A DNA stretch of 64,000 bases from Betaproteobacteria bacterium Ga0077527 (lineage in GTDB: Bacteria > Pseudomonadota > Gammaproteobacteria > Burkholderiales > SG8-41): contig LNDW01000017.1 of the NCBI GenBank assembly GCA_001464815.1, positions 62,001 to 126,000 on the forward strand. The letters are read 5' to 3'. Under the pieces are notes generated by a model that was given only the letters and a program-made list of their open reading frames with translations, was not told where the DNA came from and did no database searches. This document shows, piece after piece, positions 1-7,063 of this stretch (position 1 is the first letter of the stretch; each line of letters opens with the position of its first letter). A program made the translations under genes and the position numbers.

Positions 1-1311
1 CAGCAGGTTGGCCGGCTGCGCAAACAACCGCGCCAGCAGCAGGCGGTTGCGTTCGCCGCCGGAAAGCATCGCGACCCTGGCCTGCGCGCGCTGCGGCGGA
101 AACAGGAAATCACCGAGATAACTCATCACATGCTTGCGGCCGTCGGCGGTTTCAACCCATTCCGAGCCGGGGCTGATGGTGTCGGCCAGTGTGCGTTCGG
201 GATCGAGTTGCGCCCGCAACTGGTCGAAATAGGCGACACGCAGATTGGTGCCCAGACGCAAGGTGCCGGCGTCGGGCGGCAGTTCACCGAGGATCAGCTT
301 GATCAGCGTGGTCTTGCCGGCGCCGTTGGCGCCGATCAGGCCGATGCGGTCACCGCGCATCACCCGCAGGTCAAGGTCGCGCACCACGGCGCGGGTGCCG
401 AATGACTTGGCCACGCCCTCGAGTTCGGCCACCAGCTTGCCGGAGCGCTCGCCGGCGGACAGTGCCAGCTTAACGCTGCCCATCCGCTCACGCCGCGCCG
501 CGCGTTCGACGCGCAGCGCCTCGAGCCTGAGCACCCTGCCCTCGTTGCGGGTGCGCCGCGCTTCAACACCCTTGCGGATCCATACTTCCTCCTGCGCCCA
601 GAACCTGTCAAACCGGCGGTTGGCCTTTTCTTCCGCGGCCAGTTCGTCCGTCTTGCGAGCCTCATAGGCCGCGAAATTGCCGGGATAGGAGCGCAGCAGC
701 CCGCGGTCGAGTTCAACAATGCGGGTGGCGACACGATCAAGAAAGGCGCGGTCATGGGTGATCACGATCAATGACCGCGGCCCGCCCCCGTTGCCACCTT
801 TTAGCAGCCAGTCCTCGAGCAGCGTGATGCCGGCGATATCGAGGTGATTGGTCGGTTCGTCGAGCAGCAGCAGATCGGGCTGCATCGCAAAAGCCAGTGC
901 CAGCGCCGCGCGCTTGCGTTCTCCACCGGAACAGCCTGCGGGCGACCGCGCGCCATCCAGCCCGAAACGCTGCAGGCATTCGGCAAGGCGCGCGTCGATG
1001 CGCCAGCGCTCGCGTTCGTCGTCGATGTCAGTCAGCCCGCCGCGCAAGGTCAGGCTGTCGTGCAGCGATTCCGCGGCTGGCAGCTCGGGTTCCTGCTCGA
1101 CCAGCACCGTGCGCAGGCCATCAGCGCGGCGGATTTCGCCGTCATCCAGCACACCGCGGCCGGCGATCAGTTGCAGCAGCGAGGATTTGCCGCTGCCGTT
1201 GCGGCCAATCAGGCCGATACGCTCATCGGCCTGCACGGTCAGGCGGGCGCGGTCGAGCAGCGGATGCAGGCCGTAGGCGAGTTCTGCGTTGTCAATCGAC
1301 AGTAAAATCAT
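1..1311 (-). CDS. uup: ABC-F ATPase Uup (partial, 3' end beyond window)
   Basis: Cytoplasmic ABC-F protein with two fused ATPase domains and no membrane part; the family acts on ribosomes or on branched DNA intermediates. My translation of the minus strand from 1311 gives MILLSIDNAELAYG, Walker A GRNGSGKSSL, signature SGGERKRAAL and Walker B LLLLDEPTNHLD. A charged linker follows, then a second Walker A GANGAGKTTL and second signature LSGGERNRLLLA. About 437 codons are visible. The C-terminus, where Uup carries a coiled-coil DNA-binding domain, lies beyond base 1, so Uup versus another ABC-F member is a family-level judgement. The ORF track misses it because no stop codon is in view. Confidence 0.85.
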   Translation of the reverse strand, partial: MILLSIDNAELAYGLHPLLDRARLTVQADERIGLIGRNGSGKSSLLQLIAGRGVLDDGEIRRADGLRTVLVEQEPELPAAESLHDSLTLRGGLTDIDDERERWRIDARLAECLQRFGLDGARSPAGCSGGERKRAALALAFAMQPDLLLLDEPTNHLDIAGITLLEDWLLKGGNGGGPRSLIVITHDRAFLDRVATRIVELDRGLLRSYPGNFAAYEARKTDELAAEEKANRRFDRFWAQEEVWIRKGVEARRTRNEGRVLRLEALRVERAARRERMGSVKLALSAGERSGKLVAELEGVAKSFGTRAVVRDLDLRVMRGDRIGLIGANGAGKTTLIKLILGELPPDAGTLRLGTNLRVAYFDQLRAQLDPERTLADTISPGSEWVETADGRKHVMSYLGDFLFPPQRAQARVAMLSGGERNRLLLARLFAQPANLL

Positions 1312-1341
1312 CGCGCGCAGTATAGCTGCTCTGATGGATTA

Positions 1342-1374
1342 TATAAGTTATTGTTTTTATTGGACTATTTTTAA
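1342..1374 (+). repeat. Dispersed A/T-rich IHF-like element, copy 1
   Basis: Contains TAAGTTATTGTTT followed by TTATTGGACTATTTTTAA. It fits the family form TAA-N4-TTGWTT with a T-rich flank and sits upstream of uup. Confidence 0.65.
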
Positions 1375-1452
1375 AGCTCAGGATTTGTGCAAATGACGAA
1401 AATCGTGGCCCGCAAACCACTTGGCGCAGTTGTGCGCATATTGCACACAGCC

Positions 1453-1475
1453 TTATCCACAGCTTTTGTGGACAA
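1453..1475. promoter_or_regulatory. Inverted pair of DnaA-box-like sites
   Basis: TTATCCACA (1453-1461) is a perfect match to the DnaA box TTATNCACA. Five bases later comes TGTGGACAA, whose complement TTGTCCACA is a near-consensus box. The two face each other. No other clear boxes were seen nearby, so this is more like a DnaA-binding or titration site than an origin. Confidence 0.5.
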
Positions 1476-1641
1476 GCGGAAATTGTCTTGCGGTTCAAGG
1501 GCTTCGCGCCGGCGTGCTTGCTGATTCACAAAGCGGCGGCTACAGTTACGCGAATTTTTTCAGTGCCGCTCGATACACACGCCAGCCGCAACGATCAACT
1601 GGCAACACCCACAACGCGATTTCAACCACGGAAACTCCAGA

Positions 1642-2250
1642 GTGCTCTCCATCATTCAAGCGGCCGGCTGGCCGATCTGGCCACTGATCCTGTGTTCGGT
1701 ACTGGCGCTGGCGATCATCGGCGAACGGCTGTGGTCTTTGCGCCAGAACGTGGTGCTGCCGAAAAACATGCTCAATCACGCGATGCAGGCCTATCGCCAG
1801 AACGGCGCCACGCCGCAACTGCTGTCCCAACTGGCCGCGACCGCGCCGCTGGGCCAAATCCTGGCTGCCGGGCTGAGTCAGGAAAAAAACTCGCCGGCGG
1901 TGATGCGCGAAGCCATCGAGGAGGCCGGCCATGTGGTTTCGCTGGAACTCGAACGCTTCCTGACCAGCCTCGGCACCATCGCCGCGATCTCGCCGCTGCT
2001 CGGACTGTTCGGCACGGTGATCGGCATGATCGAAATCTTCGGATCACAGGGGCCGCAGGGGAGCAATCCGCTGGCACTCGCCCAGGGCATCTCGATTGCC
2101 CTCTACAACACCGCCTTCGGCCTGGTGGTCGCGGTGCCGAGCATGGTGTTCTACCGCTACTTCCGCGCCAAGGTTGACGCGCTGATGGTTGAAATGCAGA
2201 TGCAGGCGGTGAAGCTGGTCGAACTGGTTCACGGCGAACGCAGCGCCTGA
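1642..2250 (+). CDS. exbB: ExbB/TolQ/MotA-family proton channel subunit
   Basis: Inner-membrane subunit of an ExbBD-type proton-driven motor that energises an outer-membrane receptor through TonB. The 202-aa protein starts at GTG. It has an N-terminal hydrophobic segment (about residues 8-28), a long cytoplasmic stretch, and two C-terminal segments; the first of these carries the family's small-residue motif around AAISPLLGLFGTVIGM. The partner exbD follows 10 bases downstream. No tonB is in view, so whether the motor serves TonB, Tol or another partner is not settled; position before lpxK is typical of betaproteobacteria. Confidence 0.88.
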   Translation: MLSIIQAAGWPIWPLILCSVLALAIIGERLWSLRQNVVLPKNMLNHAMQAYRQNGATPQLLSQLAATAPLGQILAAGLSQEKNSPAVMREAIEEAGHVVSLELERFLTSLGTIAAISPLLGLFGTVIGMIEIFGSQGPQGSNPLALAQGISIALYNTAFGLVVAVPSMVFYRYFRAKVDALMVEMQMQAVKLVELVHGERSA

Positions 2251-2260
2251 GGCCACGCCG

Positions 2261-2677
2261 ATGAAATTGCGCAGCCGCAGCTTCCGCGAAGAACCCGAGA
2301 TCAACTTCATCCCGCTGATCGACGTTCTGCTGGTGATCCTGATCTTCCTGATGGTCACCACCACCTATTCGCGCTTCGCCGAACTGCAGATCAACCTGCC
2401 CAGCGCCGAGGCCGACAAGGCGCCGGAACGACCGGCGCAGCTTGATGTCGCGGTCGATGCCAAGGGCAACACCAGCATCAACCGCAGCAACGTGCCCTCG
2501 GGCAATGCCGCGGCACTCGCCGAATCACTGAAACGCGCCGCCGGCGAGATGAAGGACCCGGTGATCGTGATCAATGCCGACGCCAATGCCTCGCACCAGT
2601 CCGTGGTGCGGGTGATGGAAGCCGCGCAGATCGCCGGCTACCCGAAAATCACCTTCACCACCCAGGCCAAGAAGTAA
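2261..2677 (+). CDS. exbD: ExbD/TolR-family biopolymer transport protein
   Basis: Partner of the upstream ExbB: single-span inner-membrane protein with a periplasmic domain. The 138-aa sequence has a short basic N-terminus, one membrane helix at about residues 16-37 (FIPLIDVLLVILIFLMV) and a periplasmic part. Asp21 in PLIDVLLV corresponds to the conserved membrane aspartate that carries protons in ExbD/TolR. The length matches the family. The gene lies 10 bases after exbB and 17 bases before lpxK, so the three are probably co-transcribed. Confidence 0.9.
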   Translation: MKLRSRSFREEPEINFIPLIDVLLVILIFLMVTTTYSRFAELQINLPSAEADKAPERPAQLDVAVDAKGNTSINRSNVPSGNAAALAESLKRAAGEMKDPVIVINADANASHQSVVRVMEAAQIAGYPKITFTTQAKK

Positions 2678-2694
2678 GCCGGTACCGGCCGCCG

Positions 2695-3687
2695 ATGGCG
2701 ACCCCTTCACACTGGCAGCAAAGCGGCCCCGCGGCCATCCTGCTGCTGCCGCTTGCCCTGCTCTTTGCCGCCGTCAGCGCATTACGCCGTATGGCATGGT
2801 CGCGCTGGCTGCAACCGCGGCGGATGCGGGTGCCGGTCATCATTATCGGCAACATCAGCGCCGGCGGCACCGGCAAGACACCGCTCACCCTGTGGCTGGC
2901 GCAGTGGTTGCGTACACAAGGCCACCAGCCTGCAGTGATCAGCCGCGGCTACGGCGCGGCGCGGCGCGATCCGCGTCCGGTGCCGCGTGACGGCCTGCCC
3001 GACGACTATGGTGACGAGCCCTGCCTGCTTGCGCGCCGCGCCGGCTGCCCGGTGTGGGTTGGCGTCGACCGCGTGGCCACCGCCGAAGCCCTGCTTGCCG
3101 CGGAGCCCGGCACCACGGTGATCCTCAGTGACGACGGCCTGCAGCACTACCGCCTCGGCCGTGATTTCGAAATCGCCGTGGTCGATGGCGCGCGCGGCCT
3201 CGGCAACGGCTGGCCGCTGCCCGCGGGGCCGCTGCGCGAACCGCAGTCGCGGCTCGGCAGCGTCGATGCGGTGATGGTGAATGGCGGCAAAGCGGCGGCT
3301 ATACACCCGAACGCATTGCCGATGTCGCTGCGTGGCACCACCTTCCGCAATCTCGCCGATGCCACGATCACCGTCGACGCCGCCTATTTCAAGGGTCGCC
3401 GCGTCCATGCCATCGCCGGCATCGGCAATCCCGCACGGTTTTTTGCGCAGCTCGGCGCGATGGGCCTGTCATGCATGCCGCGGGCTTTCGCCGACCATCA
3501 TCCCTACACCGCACGCGATCTGCTGTTCGCCGAAAACGAAGAGATCGTGATGACGGAAAAGGATGCAGTAAAATGCGAGCCGTTTTCGACTGCACGGCAC
3601 TGGGCGCTGGTGGTCGATGCCGAACCCGACCCCCGCCTTGGAGACATGATCCTGGCCCGTCTCGAACAGGAACCCCGCGATGGATGA
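2695..3687 (+). CDS. lpxK: Tetraacyldisaccharide 4'-kinase
   Basis: Phosphorylates the 4' position of the tetraacyldisaccharide 1-phosphate in lipid A synthesis, at the inner membrane. The 330-aa protein has an N-terminal hydrophobic anchor (about residues 13-30) and the family P-loop in [14 protein letters not shown] near residues 52-65. A central [12 protein letters not shown] block holds the conserved LpxK motif. Length is normal. The last codons overlap the start of the Trm112 gene by 8 bases, and kdsB follows, so the block joins lipid A and KDO synthesis. Confidence 0.93.
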   Translation: MATPSHWQQSGPAAILLLPLALLFAAVSALRRMAWSRWLQPRRMRVPVIIIGNISAGGTGKTPLTLWLAQWLRTQGHQPAVISRGYGAARRDPRPVPRDGLPDDYGDEPCLLARRAGCPVWVGVDRVATAEALLAAEPGTTVILSDDGLQHYRLGRDFEIAVVDGARGLGNGWPLPAGPLREPQSRLGSVDAVMVNGGKAAAIHPNALPMSLRGTTFRNLADATITVDAAYFKGRRVHAIAGIGNPARFFAQLGAMGLSCMPRAFADHHPYTARDLLFAENEEIVMTEKDAVKCEPFSTARHWALVVDAEPDPRLGDMILARLEQEPRDG

Positions 3688-3859
3688 CAAACTGCTCGAC
3701 ATACTGGTCTGCCCGCTGTGCAAGGGCCCGCTGCTCTACCGCAAATCCGCCGCCGAACTGGTCTGCAAACCCTGCCGCCTGGCCTACCCGGTGCAGGACG
3801 GCATTCCGGTGATGCTTGAAGAGGACGCGCGCAAACTGCCGCCGGAGGAGGAGGTTTAG
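3680..3859 (+). CDS. Trm112/YcaR-family small zinc-ribbon-like protein
   Basis: Too short for the ORF track: 59 codons, [20 protein letters not shown] at the N-terminus, ending [13 protein letters not shown]. Four cysteines occur as two CxxC pairs (CPLC and CKPC), as in Trm112-like zinc-binding proteins. Bacterial members (YcaR family) commonly lie between lpxK and kdsB. The eukaryotic homologue activates methyltransferases; the bacterial role is not firmly established. Its ATG lies inside the end of lpxK with an 8-base overlap, indicating translational coupling. Confidence 0.88.
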   Translation: MDDKLLDILVCPLCKGPLLYRKSAAELVCKPCRLAYPVQDGIPVMLEEDARKLPPEEEV

Positions 3860-3958
3860 GATTGCGCGAGGATTGACGATCGCGGATTGAGGCTTGCGTA
3901 ACCCAAAAAAACCCTCAATCCCCAATCCCTCCACCCTCAATCCTCACCCCTCAATCCT
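3860..3958. repeat. CTCAATCC / GGATTGAG repeat cluster upstream of kdsB
   Basis: The gap between the Trm112 gene and kdsB is built from repeated octamers: GGATTG-type units on the left and CTCAATCC/CCCAATCC units on the right, ending in TCAATCCTG that runs into the kdsB ATG. The same octamer forms the hairpin after kdsB. Confidence 0.7.
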
Positions 3959-3959
3959 G

Positions 3960-4730
3960 ATGAAATTCACCGTCGTCATCCCCGCCCGCTACGCCTCGAC
4001 CCGGCTTCCCGGCAAGCCGCTGGCCGACATCGGCGGCAGGCCCATGGTGGTACGTGTCGCCGAACGCGCGGCAAGAAGCGGGGCCTCGGCAGTGGTGGTG
4101 GCAACCGATGACCGACGCATCCTCGAAGCGGTGACGGCGCACGGCTTTCGCGCGCTGATGACCCGCGCCGACCATGCCTCGGGCACCGACCGACTCGCCG
4201 AAGTGGCGAAAAAACTGCGCCTGCCCGCGCGGCATATCGTGGTCAATGTGCAGGGCGACGAACCGCTGATTGCCCCGGCACTGATCCGCCGTGTTGCCGA
4301 AAATCTCGCAGCACACCGCGAAGCCGCCATCGCCACCGCCGCCTGCCGCATCCGCGATGCCGCCGACATCGCCAACCCGAATGTGGTCAAGGTGGTCATC
4401 GACCGCAACGGCCTGGCACTGTATTTCAGCCGTGCACCGATTCCTTATGCACGTGATGCCTGGGCTGCGGGCAAAGCGGGACGCGTGCTGCCTGCGGGAC
4501 TGCCGGCGCTGCGCCATCTCGGCATCTATGCCTACCGCTGCAGCTTTCTCAGGATTTACAACCGGCTGGCACCCGCGGCGATCGAACAGTTCGAAGCGCT
4601 GGAACAACTGCGCGCGCTGGCCCACGGCCATCGCATCAGTGTCGCGGTCAGCAGCGCGGCGCCGCACCCCGGTGTCGATACCCCGCGCGACCTGGCAAGA
4701 GTGCGACGGCTTTTCAAGGGGCAGGATTGA
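3960..4730 (+). CDS. kdsB: 3-deoxy-manno-octulosonate cytidylyltransferase
   Basis: Makes CMP-KDO from CTP and KDO for LPS inner core assembly, in the cytoplasm. The 256-aa protein begins [20 protein letters not shown], the standard KdsB N-terminus with the nucleotide-binding RLPGKPL motif, and contains NVQGDEPLI and [10 protein letters not shown] start at 3960, not at the track start 3894, because the family begins there and the upstream stretch is repeat DNA. The gene is flanked on both sides by CTCAATCC repeats, and its stop codon lies within the downstream inverted repeat. Confidence 0.93.
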   Translation: MKFTVVIPARYASTRLPGKPLADIGGRPMVVRVAERAARSGASAVVVATDDRRILEAVTAHGFRALMTRADHASGTDRLAEVAKKLRLPARHIVVNVQGDEPLIAPALIRRVAENLAAHREAAIATAACRIRDAADIANPNVVKVVIDRNGLALYFSRAPIPYARDAWAAGKAGRVLPAGLPALRHLGIYAYRCSFLRIYNRLAPAAIEQFEALEQLRALAHGHRISVAVSSAAPHPGVDTPRDLARVRRLFKGQD

Positions 4731-4768
4731 GGATTGAGCCACACCGCCCCCTCAATCCTCAATCCTGC
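4721..4768. terminator. Long perfect inverted repeat over the kdsB stop
   Basis: GCAGGATTGAGGATTGAG (4721-4738) pairs perfectly with CTCAATCCTCAATCCTGC (4751-4768), an 18-bp stem with a 12-base loop. There is no T-run, so it may be an RNA-stabilising or rho-dependent 3' structure and not a classic terminator. It spans the stop codon of kdsB. Confidence 0.6.
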
Positions 4769-4802
4769 GGCGCATGGTTTTGCCGGGCCGGGCGGCGGCG
4801 GC

Positions 4803-4809
4803 TATACTG
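4803..4809 (+). promoter_or_regulatory. Probable -10 box of adk
   Basis: TATACT in the context GGCTATACTGCAG, about 80 bases before the adk ATG. The -35 region is poorly defined in the GC-rich upstream sequence. Confidence 0.35.
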
Positions 4810-4889
4810 CAGGGGTCTGCAGCGGACTCAGGTCCGCCACCACCACATCACAATAACCGGTTAACCGGTACACACTTACTTTTCAAATC

Positions 4890-5558
4890 ATGCGCATACT
4901 GCTGCTCGGCTTGCCTGGCGCCGGCAAAGGCACCCAGGCCCAATTCCTGATCGAACGCTACAAGATCCCGCAGATCGCCACCGGCGACATGCTGCGCGAA
5001 GCCATCAAGAACGGCACTGCACTGGGACTCGAAGCCAAGTCGTACATGGACCGCGGCGCACTGGTGCCCGATCTGGTGGTAATCGGCCTGGTACAGGAAC
5101 GCATCAAGGCCGCTGATTGCGTCAACGGCTTCATCATGGACGGCTTTCCGCGCACCCTGGCCCAGGCCGAGGCACTGCGCGCCGCCGGTGTTGACCTCAA
5201 TGTGGTGATCACCATCGATGTGCCAGACGCCGAAATCCTGCGCCGCATGAGCGGCCGTCGCGTACACCCTGCCTCGGGCCGCAGCTACCACGTCGACTTC
5301 AACCCGCCCAAGGTCGCGGGCAAGGACGACATCACCGGGGAGCCGCTGGTGCAACGCACCGACGACAACGAGGAGACGGTGAAAAAACGCATCCAGACCT
5401 ACCACGACCAGACCAAGCCGCTGGTCAACTACTACCGCGACTGGAAAGCGGGCGGTGATGCGCGCGCACCGCTGTGCATCCAGATCAACGGCATCGGCGC
5501 GGTTGACGCCATCAGCGGGCAGATCACCGCCGCGATCGAGGCCGCGCGCGCGCGCTAG
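4890..5558 (+). CDS. adk: Adenylate kinase
   Basis: Interconverts ATP + AMP and 2 ADP. The 222-aa protein has the P-loop GLPGAGKGT at residues 7-15, the AMP-binding TGDMLR, the family signature [10 protein letters not shown] near residue 84, and a LID domain ([20 protein letters not shown]) without the four zinc cysteines. Length is normal for the long bacterial form. It precedes a PPi-type phosphofructokinase and an H+-PPase, so it sits at the head of an energy-metabolism block. Confidence 0.96.
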   Translation: MRILLLGLPGAGKGTQAQFLIERYKIPQIATGDMLREAIKNGTALGLEAKSYMDRGALVPDLVVIGLVQERIKAADCVNGFIMDGFPRTLAQAEALRAAGVDLNVVITIDVPDAEILRRMSGRRVHPASGRSYHVDFNPPKVAGKDDITGEPLVQRTDDNEETVKKRIQTYHDQTKPLVNYYRDWKAGGDARAPLCIQINGIGAVDAISGQITAAIEAARAR

Positions 5559-5601
5559 TGCGCCTGACCGACCCAATCAGGCGTTTCTGGCCACGCGCCG
5601 C

Positions 5602-6903
5602 ATGGCTGCCGCAAAAAAACTCAATCTGCTCTATGCCCAGTCTGGCGGCGTCACCGCGACGATAAACGCCACCGCCTGGGGCGTGATCGACGCCGCGCGC
5701 CGTTCACGGCGCATCGGCAACATCTATGCGGCGCGCAACGGCATTCTCGGCGTGCTGCGCGAAGACCTGATCGACCTCTCGCGCGAAACGCCGTCCGCAC
5801 TCCAGGCGCTGCGACACACGCCGGGAGGCGCTTTCGGCTCCTGCCGCTACGATCTGCCAGCGCCTGAACGTGGCCGCGCGCACTATGCGCGCATCGCCGA
5901 AGTGCTGCGCGCCCACGACATCGGCTGCTTTCTCTACAACGGCGGCAACGGCTCGGCCGAAACCGCGCAGCAACTTGCAACGATCATGCCGCAGCATGGC
6001 TGGCCGCTGATTTCGCTGGCCGTGCCCAAGACCATAGACAACGACATCGTCGGCAGCGACACGAGTCCCGGCTTCGGTTCGGCGGCGAAGTTCGCCGCGA
6101 CCTGCCTGCGCGAAGCCGCCGCCGACCTCGCATCGATGGCCGACAGCTCGACCAAGGTGTTTGTAATGGAAGTGATGGGCCGTCATACCGGCTGGATCGC
6201 CGCCGCCTGCGGCCTCGCACTGCCGTCCGGCGAAGATGGTCCGCTGTTGCTGCTGGTGCCGGAGATTGCCTTCGAGCGCAGGCGCTTTCTGGATGCAGTG
6301 ACGGCGCGGGTCACGCGCCACGGCTGGTGTGTGGTGGCGGTGGCCGAAGGCCTGCGCCTTGGCGACGGGCGACGGCTTACCGCCGCCGGTGGCGACGGCA
6401 TTCCGGGGCACGAACAACTCGGTGGCGTGGCACCGTTACTGGCGGCGATGATCCGCGGTCAGTTGCGGATGAAGGTGCACTGGAGCGTTCTCGACTATGT
6501 ACAACGCGCGGCACGGCACCTCGCCTCAGGGGTTGATGTCGCCCAGGCCGAAGCCGTGGGCCGTGAAGCCCTGCGTTACGCCCTTGCCGGCCGCAGCAAC
6601 GTGATGCCGGTGATCCGCCGCGACAGCAACCGGCCCTATCGCTGGCACATCGCGCCGGCAGAGCTCGACACCCTGATGAATCTGGAGCGACGGCTGCCAC
6701 GGCGCTACCTCAGCCGCGACGGCTGGCGGCTCTCCGCGACCGGCCGCACCTATTTCTCTCCGCTGATCCGCGGCGAAGCGCCCCAGCCCTTTGCCGACGG
6801 CCTGCCGGTACACGCACGGCTGCGCCTGCACCCTGTGGGGCGGCGGCTTGACAGCAGCTGGCGCGAGCCGGGCCACCCAAAAACCGGCAAAAAAACGCTT
6901 TGA
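5602..6903 (+). CDS. Phosphofructokinase, probably PPi-dependent (PfkA family)
   Basis: Phosphorylates fructose 6-phosphate in glycolysis, or works in reverse. I start at ATG 5602 (MAAAKKLNLLYAQSGG); the track start lies inside adk. The 433-aa protein has the N-terminal AQSGGVTATIN loop, GGNGSAET near residues 111-118, PKTIDNDIVGSDTSPGFGSA, and MGRHTGWIA. Lysine in PKTIDND is typical of PPi-linked enzymes. The position that is Asp in PPi enzymes (GGxD) is Gly here, as in ATP enzymes, and the preceding Asp is Asn. The phosphoryl donor is therefore uncertain from sequence alone. The neighbouring H+-PPase favours PPi. Confidence 0.82.
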   Translation: MAAAKKLNLLYAQSGGVTATINATAWGVIDAARRSRRIGNIYAARNGILGVLREDLIDLSRETPSALQALRHTPGGAFGSCRYDLPAPERGRAHYARIAEVLRAHDIGCFLYNGGNGSAETAQQLATIMPQHGWPLISLAVPKTIDNDIVGSDTSPGFGSAAKFAATCLREAAADLASMADSSTKVFVMEVMGRHTGWIAAACGLALPSGEDGPLLLLVPEIAFERRRFLDAVTARVTRHGWCVVAVAEGLRLGDGRRLTAAGGDGIPGHEQLGGVAPLLAAMIRGQLRMKVHWSVLDYVQRAARHLASGVDVAQAEAVGREALRYALAGRSNVMPVIRRDSNRPYRWHIAPAELDTLMNLERRLPRRYLSRDGWRLSATGRTYFSPLIRGEAPQPFADGLPVHARLRLHPVGRRLDSSWREPGHPKTGKKTL

Positions 6904-6950
6904 ATCAGCGCTGAACCCCGCCACGGGTGGAGGCGGCGGTCATCCGCGCT

Positions 6951-6956
6951 TATAAT
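6951..6956 (+). promoter_or_regulatory. Probable -10 box of hppA
   Basis: A perfect TATAAT in CGCTTATAATTCGCC, 108 bases before the hppA start. The -35 is weak. It implies a leader RNA of about 100 nt that would include the structured element at 6970-7022. Confidence 0.45.
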
Positions 6957-6969
6957 TCGCCGTCCGTAA

Positions 6970-7022
6970 AATCAGGGAAATCCGGTGCAAACCGGGCACC
7001 CGGTCCGCCTCCAAGGCAGGGC
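6970..7022 (+). promoter_or_regulatory. Structured leader of hppA, cobalamin-core-like
   Basis: Reads GGGAAA, then CCGGT-GCAA-ACCGG (a 5-bp stem closed by a GNRA tetraloop), then GCACCCGGTCCGCC. This resembles the GGGAA...GGTGcAA..CC core of cobalamin riboswitches, but the element is much shorter than a complete one and lacks a clear B12 box. Either a degenerate or small leader or chance similarity. Confidence 0.3.
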
Positions 7023-7025
7023 CGA

Positions 7026-7053
7026 ATAAATTTGTCAATTAAAACAATAGTTT
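7026..7053 (-). repeat. Dispersed A/T-rich IHF-like element, copy 2
   Basis: Reverse strand reads TAAACTATTGTTTTAATTGACAAATTT, immediately before the hppA ribosome binding site (AGGAGCA). It fits TAA-N4-TTGWTT. Confidence 0.6.
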
Positions 7054-7063
7054 AGGAGCAATC

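Larger units (their letters stand above)
1312..1641. other. Intergenic region uup-exbB, origin-like signals
   Basis: No convincing gene. It holds an A/T-rich IHF-like element (1342-1374) and an inverted pair of DnaA-box-like 9-mers (1453-1475). It must also carry the promoters of the divergent uup and exbB genes. Overlapping ORFs in the track here start in the gap and run into exbB in other frames. Confidence 0.6.

Noticed and set aside
1453-1475. Chromosomal origin (oriC) in the uup-exbB gap
   Set aside because: Only two DnaA boxes, no dnaA, dnaN or gidA nearby, and no long A/T-rich unwinding region.
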